This document shows, in pieces, positions 11,041 through 21,212 of a stretch of 64,000 nt of DNA. Position 1 is the stretch's first letter. The number at the start of each line of letters is the position of its first letter. A program made the position numbers and the translations under genes. This DNA comes from Amanita rubescens (Eukaryota; Basidiomycota; Agaricomycetes; Agaricales; Amanitaceae), in assembly GCA_015039365.1 (NCBI GenBank), contig WION01000005.1:1-64000 (forward strand). Reading direction: 5' to 3'. The notes beneath the pieces are model-generated. The model was not told where the DNA came from. It did not search any database and saw only the letters and a program-made list of their open reading frames with translations.

Positions 11041-11095
11041 AAAGGATGGCCTCAGACATGCCACGCAAAGCGGTGGCCCACATCGCCAAGTGATA
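11041..11095 (+). repeat. short copy of pogo-like transposase sequence
   Basis: ATGGCCTCAGACATGCCACG and the following GCAAAGCGGTGGCCCACATC match the stretch opening the transposase remnant at 11829 (MASDMPREAMAHITK). After GCCAAG it changes abruptly to GTG-rich sequence. A third copy lies at 17920-17961. Confidence 0.6.
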
Positions 11096-11825
11096 GTGGA
11101 TGGTGAAGAGTACTAGTGGTGGTGCAACGGTTGTGATGGAAGTCATTGGGGGCAGTAGCAGCCTCACTACTGCCAGCTGGTAGTTACTTGTGAGTGGTAG
11201 TCACTGGGTGGTGGTGGTGGTGGTGATGGTGGTGATGGTGGTGATGAGGACTGGCAGTACTAAGGAGTAGTGGGTGGAAGCATTTGTCATGATGGTGGTA
11301 AGTACTACTGTGATTCTATTAGCCAAAGAAAGGAACATCGAGTTATTCCGAGGCCGACTGAAAGGAGGAATCGGTTTTTTTAGTGACGAGTTTTGTAACA
11401 CTTTAAGCTGCCGATGATGGCTGAGACCTTCTGAAACAAACAAACTATAGTAGAATGTACAAGTATCATGGTCTGCATCAAACAAAATGAACATAAAATT
11501 TATTATCAGACTATGATCCACTGCCTGTCATGTCCAGGGTGGGCTGCCGTGATTCAGGTGAACCGCCATGATCCCTCCAGACTTCAGTGCAGATATCGGT
11601 CATAGCCGAGTCGCCTAAATTTGGAGCTGGCTCTGATTGGCTCAGCTTCTTTTGGCAGCTTTCGACCCATCACCCGCTCAATCACCACCCCCATGAACTT
11701 GACCTATTTCAATGATCCAGCCACTGCATCTGCATGCTGGGAACTGGGTACCATGCTTACTTGGTACTAAATACCAATACATGTACTAGATTAGTTAAAC
11801 AAGGTCATTCATATTATTACATAAT
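11096..11825. other. GTG-rich DNA plus CCGAGGCC-type repeat copy
   Basis: 11150-11310 is GGTGGTGAT-rich. At 11342-11480 a segment starting TTATTCCGAGGCCGACTGAAAGG and containing GTAACACTTTAAG is related to 17633-17715. No supported gene. Confidence 0.4.
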
Positions 11826-11828
11826 AAG

Positions 11829-12430
11829 GTGGCCTCGGACATGCCACGCGAAGCGATGGCCCACATCACCAAGTATTGCTTACCACCAAAGACGACACAT
11901 AAGCTGCAGCCTTTAGACATCAGTGGCGTCTTTGGGCCACTGTTACAACGCGTGTGGCAGAAGGAGCTTGAGAAATATGTTGCAGTGACGGGTCTTGGGC
12001 TTCCACGTGCTGACGTCGTTAGTGTCTACATGAAAGCACGGGAACAAGCATTCACTGCTGGAATAATCTTGAAGGCTTGGAAAAAATCGGGAATTCGTCC
12101 GATGATGACATAGACCTTGAAGGCAACACTGGCGATGATGACGGTGATGGTCAGGATGCTGGTGACGGTACCCATTATCTAATCACTGGTGACATGGGAA
12201 CCCGCACACAAGTCCCTTCTACTTCGGCCATGCATTCTACACATGCATCTCCCACTACTAGTAATTGCGCACCTGGAGATTACACCCCAGGTCCTGTCAA
12301 CGTGATGACTGGACCGACACCACTCCCGGAAACATCCGCAGTCAACTCAGCTGAATCAAATGTGACCACCGCACCACCCGCGTTCAATGCTCAGAGCCAG
12401 AATATCGCAGGAGATGAGATTACGCGGTGA
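11829..12430 (+). pseudogene. Tc1/mariner pogo-like (DDE_1) transposase fragment
   Basis: The frame starting 11829 (94 codons) contains LPPKTTHKLQPLDISGVFGP LLQRVWQKELE, the conserved end of the pogo/Fot1 DDE catalytic domain (PPHTTH-LQPLDVGVFGP-like). It ends AWKKSGIRP, the usual GIRP motif. The acidic residue of the catalytic triad that would lie further upstream is not present in this short piece. A second frame (12077-12430) continues with an acidic, Thr/Pro-rich tail such as is found after DDE domains. With 12817-13788 it probably represents one decayed element; the 5' half is missing. Confidence 0.75.
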
Positions 12431-12816
12431 AACACTGCAATGTGCTCTGGGTTGTACCCAGCACTGCAGGTGCCATGCACAATAGTGCACAGACTTAAGC
12501 TAAGGCTGATCTGAGGGGAAGGGAACTCCAATTCTCGTTCGTAGCTATTGTATACGACTACATGTGACATGTACTTATAGTAACTACCATGCGCTTACCA
12601 TGCGCTTGTGGTCCGACATAATCCGACATATTCCCGTGCATCCGACATACTCCGACGAATTCCCGCGCGTCGGAGCGGAGCAGATCGAAGCGGATCGAAA
12701 GCGGACGGAAGCGGACGGAAAGCGGATCGAAGGTGGATGGCGGAGGACATCTTCGGAAGGCTTCAGAGCATGCTGCACACTGTAACAGGATTCCATCCGT
12801 TACAGCGGCCTAACAG
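12431..12816. other. non-coding gap with GCGGATCGAA repeats
   Basis: 12640-12745 is a run of diverged 10-12 bp units related to GCGGACGGAA/GCGGATCGAA. It may hold the missing middle of the pogo-like gene, but no clear frame is seen. Confidence 0.4.
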
Positions 12817-13788
12817 GTGAGCCTAGTAAACTTTTCTTTTTGGATTTTAGATGATTTATTGGACTGTAGCGCACAACCGTCGCTTACTACATCAAGCATA
12901 AGAGGCCTGAATACAGGCTCCTTATCGGCTTCGTCATCATCTAGCCTCGCATTGTCCAGTATAGGCCACTCTGGATCTAATTCTGCTGACCATGTGCCAG
13001 CCAAGGAAGTCCGTCGAAGGATGGGCTGTATCGCAGCAGCAATACACGACCAGGAAGCCGATCATCCAGCTGCAATTAAAGATGCCTTAGATCTTGTTGA
13101 GATCTTACTCGGAGATAGGACGCGATACAAGGCTCGGAGTATTATCATGGCCAACCAGCTGGCACATACCACTCGGCAAAAATATGCTAGAGAGGCACAG
13201 TTACAACGCCGAAACCGCTCAGTTCATGTAGACCACAGAGAAATCCTCACAAGCTCAGAAGCGCTTGCCCGTCGCGCAGCCCAGGATGCAAAGAAGGCTG
13301 AAAACAAATGTATTGAAGAAGAGAGGGCAAAGCGGCGCAATGCAAAGAAAGCAGAGCGACAAGCTCAGTGCCTTCGCAATGAACTGTTCTTGGGTTCTCT
13401 GTCCAGTAAAAATAAAAACGACTTGGAAGACATTGCTCTCGCTCTCGGTGTTCCATTTACAGACAAGACTTTGAAAGCGGACATCCGGAAAGCCATCCAG
13501 GATCACTTTGAAGCACATCCCGAGCTAAAAGAAGATCCTCAATTTTCTGGCCTCTTCCGCCGTTCGAACCGATCTGTTCAAGGCCCTACTACAACTTCTG
13601 AAGCATCAAGCTCATCCAGTAATCATATGCTACATGCTCCCAGAAATGCTGTAGCTACGACTCCGAATCCTTACTATTCATCACAGGTTCCTCAACTAAA
13701 TGGTAATTTCCAAGGCTATTTTCATAACCCGATATATTCAAATAGTCCTTATAATACATTTTACTATACCGTTCCGCAAAACATGTAG
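12817..13788 (+). CDS. C-terminal region of pogo-like transposase with SAP-like domain
   Basis: A 323-codon uninterrupted frame. Order: Ser-rich linker (residues ~20-60), a helical stretch (LDLVEILLGDRTRYKARSII), a basic coiled coil with ILTSSEALARRAAQDAKKAE and AKRRNAKKAERQAQ, then LSSKNKNDLEDIALALGVPF and TDKTLKADIRKAIQDHFEAH, which has the helix-turn-helix spacing of a SAP DNA-binding motif, and a Pro/Tyr/Asn-rich tail. The ILTS.EAL motif followed by a charged coil is typical of C-termini of fungal CENP-B/pogo transposases, and the DDE end lies 0.4 kb upstream in the same orientation. The listed ATG may not be the true start: TTTTAG at 12845-12850 could be a splice acceptor. It could instead be a domesticated host gene, since the frame is intact over 0.97 kb while its neighbour is broken. 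Confidence 0.6.
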   Translation: MSLVNFSFWILDDLLDCSAQPSLTTSSIRGLNTGSLSASSSSSLALSSIGHSGSNSADHVPAKEVRRRMGCIAAAIHDQEADHPAAIKDALDLVEILLGDRTRYKARSIIMANQLAHTTRQKYAREAQLQRRNRSVHVDHREILTSSEALARRAAQDAKKAENKCIEEERAKRRNAKKAERQAQCLRNELFLGSLSSKNKNDLEDIALALGVPFTDKTLKADIRKAIQDHFEAHPELKEDPQFSGLFRRSNRSVQGPTTTSEASSSSSNHMLHAPRNAVATTPNPYYSSQVPQLNGNFQGYFHNPIYSNSPYNTFYYTVPQNM

Positions 13789-14252
13789 ATACCTTGATTT
13801 TCTCGAATAGAATACCCAACGTTGTTTTCGACGTGAATTCGACCGTGACGTGCGTTGCGGAGTTTGATTTCCCGGGATGACAAAGCGTGACAAAGCGTGA
13901 CAGTTTTGTTCAAATTCCGGGTCAGAACATAGAATCATTCAGCATCTAGGAACTACAAATGCAAAAAGTGTGATGGTATTGCAGGACAGTAGTTATGACA
14001 TCCTTTTCCCGTCTGAGAAAGACTGAGGTAAGTCGGACATGAGAACACGGAGCTATGGACAATATTTGAAAATTGTTCAAATTCCTGATCAATGATAGTA
14101 CTATGAGTGACCACCACCACCATTATCAGTGCAACCACCATTACCACTACAACTGCCACCACCTGCCACCACTATACTGAGAAGGACTTCTAAGGTTTTG
14201 GAGTTTTTATTGTCCTCTTGACATCAGGAAATTGGGGAAAAATCTGATTTCA
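13789..14252. other. non-coding, nothing recognised
   Basis: Contains the small direct repeat TGACAAAGCG (13878 and 13888). CAC-rich from about 14105. No coding signal. Confidence 0.4.
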
Positions 14253-14505
14253 TCTGATTGCATCTGACACTGCTGGAACACTGGCTGTCTGATTGTCTGA
14301 TTGTCTAACCAGCACTGGAACACTAATTGTCTGACAGCCTGATTGTCTGACATTGTCTGACAACATCTGACACCTCATCTGGCACTTGTCAGACATTGTC
14401 AGATGATGTCAGACAATCAAGCTGTCAGACAATTAGTGTTCCAGTGCTGGTTAGACAATCAGACAATCAGACAGCCAGTGTTCCAGCAGTGTCAGATGCA
14501 ATCAG
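14253..14505. mobile_element. foldback (long inverted repeat) MITE-like element, ~253 bp
   Basis: The left arm begins CTGATTGCATCTGACACTGC and the right arm ends with its reverse complement GCAGTGTCAGATGCAATCAG. The arms match over about 85 bp with few differences (shared internal CTAACCAGCACTGGAACACT) and more loosely for another 35 bp down to a loop of about 14 nt near 14370-14385. The heptamer TGTCTGA/TCAGACA recurs throughout. No transposase frame. A target duplication is not certain (CAT on the left, CCAT on the right). Confidence 0.8.
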
Positions 14506-14599
14506 CCATCTACTGACAGTATCACTACCATAACTGCCACCGCATTTCACTCATGATTTACTGCCACCACCACTACTCACAGTACTCACCATCACCAGT

Positions 14600-15515
14600 G
14601 ACTCCACCACAACTACGATGTATCACCTACCACCACCGTGACTGCTCTGATTTTGCCAACAGATGGCTACCATCACTATTGGCATACCACTACTTGACAC
14701 TAGTACTACTATATCATGACCACAACTGTGACCTAGTCCTACTATAGTCTATCTGGGCCTACTGCCAGTACTCTCACCACCACCACCACCACCAGTCACT
14801 AGTACTCACTTGTAACACTTTAAGTTGCACACTGCATGCTGTTTCAACCCTCTCAGCTCTGGCTTTGTTCCATCCTGCCATACCCTCTCCTGCATGTTCT
14901 GTCTCTCATGCAATGCTCTGTCCCTGTCCCCAGCTCCATTCACCCCATCTTGTCTTCACTTGCATACTCTTCCCCTGTCCCTCCAACTCGCCTTGGTCAA
15001 TGAAGAGGTTCCACTGGGTGTGGATGTGGAGGGAGCATGTGATATGGTAGTGCGGCACTGCAGCTTGATTCTCACCCAGCCCAGCCATACTTGTGCTCTC
15101 AGTCCCAGCCTTAGCCACCCTAGGTCCTAGCCTCAACCATCCTAGGTCCCAGCCCCCAGCCCCCCCTCCCCCACCACCCCTGTCCACTGTCTCAGGCTTG
15201 CACCCCCAGCACTTAGGACTCACCCTATCTACTCTTGCACATGCACTGCCACATCCCCAGCACTCAGCTCTGGCCATTCTCAGCCTGAATGAAATGGTGG
15301 CCTACTACATCACCAAGCAATTCTACAGACTACCATCATCACCAAGCAATTCTACAGACTACCATCATCACCACTGCCACCACCAGACTCACCACCACCC
15401 ATGACCATGGTCCAGTGTCATGAGTCACACCACTACCACTTTGACAACCACTACCACTAGTGACTATCACTCCCATGACACTCTACCTAATAATACCAGC
15501 ACTGCTAACACTACT
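14600..15515 (+). repeat. left arm of a diverged large inverted duplication
   Basis: Homologous in opposite orientation to about 19117-20290. Shared landmarks in order: ACTGCCAGTACTCTCACCAC, CACTAGTACTCACTTGTAAC, GGTCAATGAAGAGGTTCCAC, CATTCTCAGCCTGAATGAA, TGTCATGAGTC and CAGCACTGC(T/C)AACACTACT. CAC/CT-rich on the plus strand. Frames of 101-123 codons overlap it on both strands but do not match between the two arms, so I do not call genes. Confidence 0.75.
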
Positions 15516-16261
15516 AACACCACCATGGTCCACAGATCAAGAAAGTCCATCAGGGTACATTGGGGGTGTACATACCCTGCATACCATCAGTACGACTACC
15601 ATTACTACTCATCCCACCACCAGCACTCTTCACAATCAACTATCACCACTATTCATACAACTGCCAACTCACTACCACCACCACTGCTCATGGGTCTCAT
15701 TCCCGGCCGAAAAAAGTGAGGGCTTTGGTTTTATATCTGTTTGGCTTTATATGCCATTTTTGACTGAGCTATGGGGTCAGTTATGTGACTATTATATCCT
15801 GGGTACTGATTAGCCAATAGCTGAGACATAGCTGAGAAGTCAACTTCCAGCACAAGGACAGTGATTCTAATTGGGACAGAGTATAATGGGGTCTGGGACT
15901 GAGTGGGGAAAGGCTAGTGTGCAAGCTGTGCCATGCTAATGTGTGTCTTGCCTAAACTTCTGGAGAACTTCACTCTGGAGTCTGGAGCTGGAGTCTGGGG
16001 CTGGAGTCTGGAGGTGAATGGTCTGGATGGGGTCGTAGATGATGAAAGACAGGGAGTGTTAGAACAAGTTGGGGCATAATCCAAGTTGATATTCAGACTA
16101 CTGTATGTGTACAAGTGAAGCCTTATATACTTAGTCCGACAAGGGGTTCTATGGCCATGTTCTGATGTGATATGAGTGTGGAATGGATGTGGGGTATAGT
16201 AGGGTGTCCATTGGAGTCCGAGGTTATGGAGTTTGGGTGGAGTCTGGAATGGGATATGACA
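15516..16261. other. CAC-rich to mixed non-coding DNA
   Basis: 15560-15700 is ACC/CAC-rich; 15960-16020 has short TCTGGAG(C/T)TGGAG repeats. No supported gene. Confidence 0.4.
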
Positions 16262-16710
16262 ACCAGCACCCGCACTCACCAACACCCGCACTCACCATCA
16301 CAGCACTCACCAGCACCAGCACTCACCATCACAGCGCTCACCAGCACCAGCACTCACCAGCACCAGCCCTCACCATCACAGCTCTCACCAGCACCAGCAC
16401 TCACCATCACAGCTCTCACCAGCACCAGCACTCACCAGCACCAGCACTCACCATCACAGCACTCACCAGCACCAGCACTCACCATCACAGCACTCACCAG
16501 CACCAGCACTCACCATCACAGCACTCACCAGCACCAGCACTCACCATCACAGCACTCACCATCACAGCACTCACCAGCACCAGCACTCACCATCACAGCA
16601 CTCACCATCACAGCACTCACCAGCACCAGCACTCACCATCACAGCACTCACCATCACAATTCACCATCACAATTCACCATCACAATTCACCATCACAATT
16701 CACCAGCACC
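16262..16710. repeat. minisatellite, CAGCACTCACCA(G/T)CAC units, ~450 bp
   Basis: Alternating 15-16 bp modules CACTCACCAGCACCAG and CACTCACCATCACAG form units of about 30 bp repeated some 14 times, ending in four CACCATCACAATT copies at 16645-16700. Two plus-strand frames of 199 and 222 codons read through it as His/Gln/Ser/Thr repeats and are not called as genes. Confidence 0.9.
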
Positions 16711-17632
16711 AGCACTTACTTGGCCTGTATGGGCCGCCACTTCATGCAGCATGTGGCCAAGGCCAAGGTAAGGCTGTGTTTGCTCCTGCATGGCAAGCCA
16801 CATCTTGGTAATTACTGGCTCTTAACTGTCCATTACAAAAATGAACAGTGATGGTGAAAGGATAAGGCCGAAGCCTTTGTTAAGCTTTGGCCTTGGAACC
16901 ACAGTTCTCAAGTAGTACTACTAGGATCAACTGTCTGGTGACCAGTGACCTATGAGTGGTAGTGACTGGGTAATGAATACTACTGGTGGTCCGTGGAATG
17001 TGGTGGTTGGTGGTGTCAGCCTATGTCTGGGTTGGGCTGGGGGGCCAAACCAGAGCAGTGGCAGCAGTAGTACTGGTACTGGTGGTTGGTGATAGTAGTG
17101 ATGGTGATGGTGATGGTGATGGTGGCAGTTGAGTATTGGTGGTGATGGAGTGTTGGTGATGGTGGCAGTTGAGTATTGGTGGTGGTTGAGTGTTGGTGGT
17201 GGTGAGTGGTGATGGTGATGTAGGTAGTGAATAGTATAGTAAGATAGTGGTAGTACTAGTACTACTAGTAGTCTGTCAACAGTGATGGTCATGTTCAGTA
17301 CTGGCAGCAGTGGTAACTTATACTATGGAATACTGCAGGTTCAGTGGTTTAGTGGATACCTGTCACACCCTTACCTGTAGTGACCTGTGTGATGGGTTGA
17401 CTGGTCCAGGTACCACTAATTATATGAAAGGTAATTGAACACCAGTAGCTTTGATATGGCCCAGAGGTAGCCAGACCTGTACTACTGCCTTGATCTATTC
17501 TGCTCCATAAAATAGTGATGGTGGTGAAGTGTGGTGGTGGTAGCAGATGGTTGTATATTGGGAGGTAGCTGTACCTCCACAATAGAGAAGGATTTTTCCT
17601 GATCAGTGGACAAAGGTGGTGGTGGTGGTTAT
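16711..17632. other. GTG/GAT-rich non-coding DNA
   Basis: Strand bias flips here: after CAC-rich DNA to 16710 the plus strand is GGT/GAT-rich from 16930 to 17630 (for example GATGGTGATGGTGATGG at 17100). No gene supported. Confidence 0.4.
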
Positions 17633-17961
17633 TCCGAGGCCGAATGTAATGAGGCTCGGTTTTATAATTGGCGAGCTGCGCAAGTTTTTGTAATAATGCT
17701 CCATTAAGATACCAGCATTTTCCGGTGCTCAACATGTACAAATACAGCTTGTAGCGACGAGTGCCACAAAACCCGCAACACATCTCATCCTCGATTATGA
17801 AATACTAAAGTAAGGAGAGTGTAAAAAAAAAACTATTCATAACTTCAGATACAGCAACTTGTTGTGAAGGGAGGAAGGATGTGAGGGATGCTGTGGACAG
17901 CATGATGCAACGGTAATAAAGGGCCTCGGACATGATGCCGTGCGCAGCAGTGGCCCACATT
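17633..17961 (+). repeat. CCGAGGCC-type repeat and pogo-like sequence copy
   Basis: 17635-17672 reads ATTCCGAGGCCGAATGTAAT then GAGGCTCGGTTTTATA, related to 11345-11380. 17922-17961 is a third copy of the pogo-like GGCCTCGGACATG..GTGGCCCACAT stretch and forms the left target site of hAT element 2. Confidence 0.6.
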
Positions 17962-18250
17962 TAGGGATTGGCCTGGGTATACCCCTGGGTGACCAGGTGC
18001 ATACCCGGACCCGGACCCCGTGATATACCCAGACCCGTAGCCGGGGTATGGGTTTGGATGCGGGTAGAGGATAACTTGACCCGGACCCAGACCCGACCTC
18101 TTACCTGTACCCGTACCCACACGGGTTGTATGCAACGGGGCGGCATACCATCGAGTGTGTGGATGATGAGGCCGAGGATTCAGGCCCATTGCCAAACAGG
18201 TATAAAGCACATAACGAGACCGCGACATGTCACGGCCACTGTCGTCTGCA

Positions 18251-18387
18251 ATGAGCAATACAGCCGCTCACCAAGTTCAGCCACCCACCCGCCCAGTTCA
18301 GCCACGGCCAAAAATGTCTGAAGATGGTGATGACGAGGAAGTGGTAGAAAGATCCGTGGTTCTGGCGGTTGGATTGGACATTCACGG
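18251..18387 (+). pseudogene. putative first exon left inside hAT element 2
   Basis: ATG at 18251 opens MSNTAAHQVQPPTRPVQPRP and continues KMSEDGDDEEVVERSVVLAV to a consensus splice donor (GTAAGCC at 18388). This could be the 5' exon of the lost transposase gene. No continuation is found in the following Pro/His/Cys-rich repeats. Confidence 0.4.
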
Positions 18388-18549
18388 GTAAGCCCCCTCT
18401 GATACATATTTATTTTTGTTTGCTAACAAATCTACACCTCGCCGCCGCCCTTGATGACCTTGTTGCACCTCCAACATATCCACCACACCTGCCGCACCCC
18501 CATGAAACAGTTACACAGTGAGACGATCTGCCCTACCACATTTCATGAA

Positions 18550-18860
18550 CTAACGGCCCTCCACCCGTCTTTGCCCACCTTGCAAGTTGCCACACCCCTC
18601 CACCACCACCACCCGCAAACGTGCTGCACCAACCACACACCGTGCCGCACCCCACCAACGCTGCCTTAAACATGTCGTGCCCCTCTGGCACCACACCAGC
18701 CCTCCACCCGTCTTTTCCCACCTTGCAAGTTGCCACACCCCTCCACCACCACCTGCAAACATGCTGCACCCTTCACGGATCCCCCACAATTGTGCTGCAC
18801 CAACCGGTGACCCACCGTGCCGCACCCCACCAACGCTGCCTTAAACACGTCGCGCCCCAA
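18550..18860. repeat. ~150-bp tandem duplication inside hAT element 2
   Basis: CCCTCCACCCGTCTTT..CCCACCTTGCAAGTTGCCAC, AACGTGCTGCACC/AACATGCTGCACC and CACCAACGCTGCCTTAAACA occur twice in order (from about 18555 and about 18707). The second copy has an extra insertion near 18773-18810. Confidence 0.8.
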
Positions 18861-19116
18861 TGCAAACCCCACCACACCACGCAAACTCCACCACACCAAG
18901 CAAACTCCGCCGCGCCATGCAGACTCTATCGGCGCATCACGCAAATAACACGGGAGTGGGTATAGGCACGGGTATGTGTGCCCTACCCGAACCCGCGATG
19001 CAGGTTCGGGTTCGACCACGGGTCTACAGAGTGTAGACCCCCACCCGTACCCTCTACGGGTGCGGGTACATGACCCGCGCGGGTTGAGCCGACCCGTGCC
19101 AATCCCTACCCACATT

Positions 19117-20290
19117 AGCCAAGTAGTGTTGGCAGTGCTGGTATTAGTAAGTATTGTGTGAGTGGTAGTTACAAGTGGTGGTGGTAACTTGTGAGCAGTG
19201 GTGGTGGCTGTGTGAGTGGAAGTGGTAGTGCTGCGACTCATGACACAGCAATGGTCATGGTGATAAGTACTGGTGGTGGCAGTGGTGATAGTTATGGTAG
19301 AACTACTTGGTGATGTAGGCCACCACTTCTTCATTCAGGCTGAGAATGGCCAGAGCCAGGTGCTGGGGATGCAGTGCATGTGCAAGAGTAGACACATAGG
19401 GTGAGTGCTGGGTGCTGGGTGCAAGAATGAAAGGGCAAACAGGACTTAGGGTGGCTGGGGCTGGGTGAGAATCAAGTGTGAGACAATACAATAGCTCAGT
19501 CGTGGCAATAAGCGACTCTATAATCAATAGTACCTGTGAGACAATACAATAGCTACAGGTAATATAAGCAACATGAAAGGAATAAGGCAAATAGCGTGGA
19601 TCTCACCTCAGTCGTGGCAATAAGCGACTGAGGTGCGACCTGGCAACGTCTAGACTATAAGGGAAAATATGCGCAGCGTATGGGAAACGGGAACGGCAAA
19701 ATATAAAGGCAAACGACGTTTAGGCGTCGCTGCAGACGAGAATAGAAACGTACTAAATATAGCGCATCAAGCGCTGATCGTCCATCACGTCCTCGGCATC
19801 AGGCATCACGCGCATCACATCCACGCCCATACTCGGCGGGATTGAACATCCAACATCAAGCTGTACTAGTGATCCAGGACTACCACATCACATGCTCCCT
19901 CCACATCCATAACCAGTGGAACCTCTTCATTGACCAAGGCAAGTGTGGAGGGACAGGGGAAGAGTATGCAGGTGAGGAAGATGGGGTGGAATGGAGCCAG
20001 GGACAGGGATAGGGACAGGGACAGGGTATGCATGAGAGACAGAGTGTGCAGGAGAGGGTATTGCAGGGTGGGCATGCAGTGATGGCAGAAATAGGAAGGG
20101 TGAGCCAAAAGAGGAAGGGGCAGGAAGCCAATCAGGGTTTCATTGTTTCAACAGGGCTTGGCCATCAGTGGGGAACTTAAACTGTTACAAGTGAGTACTA
20201 GTGAGCAGTGGTGGTGGTGGTGGTGGTGGTGAGAGTACTGGCAGTTGATAGTAGGTGTTGGTCATGCTAATGGTGTGAGTAGTAGTACTA
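19117..20290 (-). repeat. right arm of the diverged inverted duplication, split by a solo LTR
   Basis: Counterpart of 14600-15515 in opposite orientation. Both arms share the landmarks listed there. The arm is interrupted by the 379-bp solo LTR at 19477-19855. It ends at the hAT element 2 target site on its left side. Confidence 0.75.
19477..19855 (-). mobile_element. solo LTR, 379 bp
   Basis: On the minus strand it begins TGTTGGATGTTCAATCC and ends ATTGTATTGTCTCACA, with TATATTTT as a candidate TATA box. The 5-bp duplication TCAAG flanks it (19472-19476 and 19856-19860). The uninterrupted sequence GAGAATCAAGCTG in the homologous arm near 15065-15077 (minus strand) confirms the insertion point. 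Near its 3' end a sequence of about 55 nt containing CAGTCGTGGCAATAAGCGAC is duplicated. No internal region remains, as after LTR-LTR recombination. Confidence 0.88.
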
Positions 20291-21212
20291 GTAATACCAA
20301 GTAGCAGTGGTAATGCCAGTAGTGATGGTAGTAGGGCTGGTGGTGGGTGGTGGTGAGGGTGATTGTAAGGGGTTTCCTCATGAGGAATTCCAGAGGTAAA
20401 CATGTATATGTACATTCAAGTGAAGTCAGCATCAAATACTTGCATTTGTAGTTAGTGTAGTCATAGTATTATTAACTGTCCATTACACTTCAGCCTTGGA
20501 ACAATAAATCCTCAATCATAGAGGCCCTTCAATTCAGTAGTGGTGGCAGGTGGTGGCAGTTTGTAGTGGTTGCACTAGTGCTGATAGTAGTAACACAGTA
20601 GCCACTTGTGCATGGGAATGGTACCAAATCCAATGATGGTGGTGATAATGGTGGGCCATCCCTAGGCCATTGCTCCCTAGGCCAGTGGTAGGTACAACCT
20701 TTGTTGTTGCTGTTACTACAGTCTACTAGAGTAGCCGTGGTGGTAGCAGCAATGGTGATATGATAGTAGGTGGTTAGTGCCACCCTGTGAGCACTTGAGG
20801 AGCAGTCATTGTGCTGAGTATTGGAGCAGTGGTGGTGGCGGTATTGAAACATCATCATACATATGGAGGTGTTGGTTGGGTGCAAGAATGGCTTGCAGTA
20901 TGATACATTCTATATAATTGACCATATTATGTCACTAGTCAGTGTCACAAAATGAGCAGGACCTGCCAAGTCCATCAGCAAGTATGTATTGGCAGGTATG
21001 GGTCAGTTGCATATATCATTTGCCTCTCCAGCTCACATATATATATACTTGATGCTTGCGTGGTCCTTCAACAAGTAGTAGTAGGTGGTAGGAAACATCT
21101 GGGGGTATATCCCTGTCATCCCCCTAGCCCTATGAGCAACTAGGTGGCAGTACTAGCAGTGGTGAGGCCTCAGTGGTGATACTCTACAGGAAATGCTCCT
21201 TTTAAACTCAGC
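20291..21212. other. GTG-rich non-coding DNA
   Basis: Plus strand rich in GGTGGTGG/AGTAGT; no supported gene. It abuts the palindrome at 21213. Confidence 0.4.

Larger units (their letters stand above)
17962..19108. mobile_element. hAT element 2, 1147 bp, non-autonomous, complete ends
   Basis: The left end begins TAGGGATTGGCCTGGGTA; the right end in reverse complement begins TAGGGATTGGCACGGGTC. Both ends carry ACCCG/CGGGT-rich subterminal repeats (for example 17999-18120 and 18960-19100), a known hAT layout. An 8-bp direct duplication CCCACATT flanks it at 17954-17961 and 19109-19116. Removing it rejoins pogo-like sequence (GTGGCCCACATT plus AGCCAAGTAGTG). No catalytic domain remains, so it is an internal-deletion derivative or a non-autonomous family. 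Confidence 0.9.

Noticed and set aside
16172..16851. 199- and 222-codon frames rich in His/Gln/Ser/Thr
   Set aside because: Direct read-through of a CAC-rich minisatellite in two phases; no independent coding evidence.
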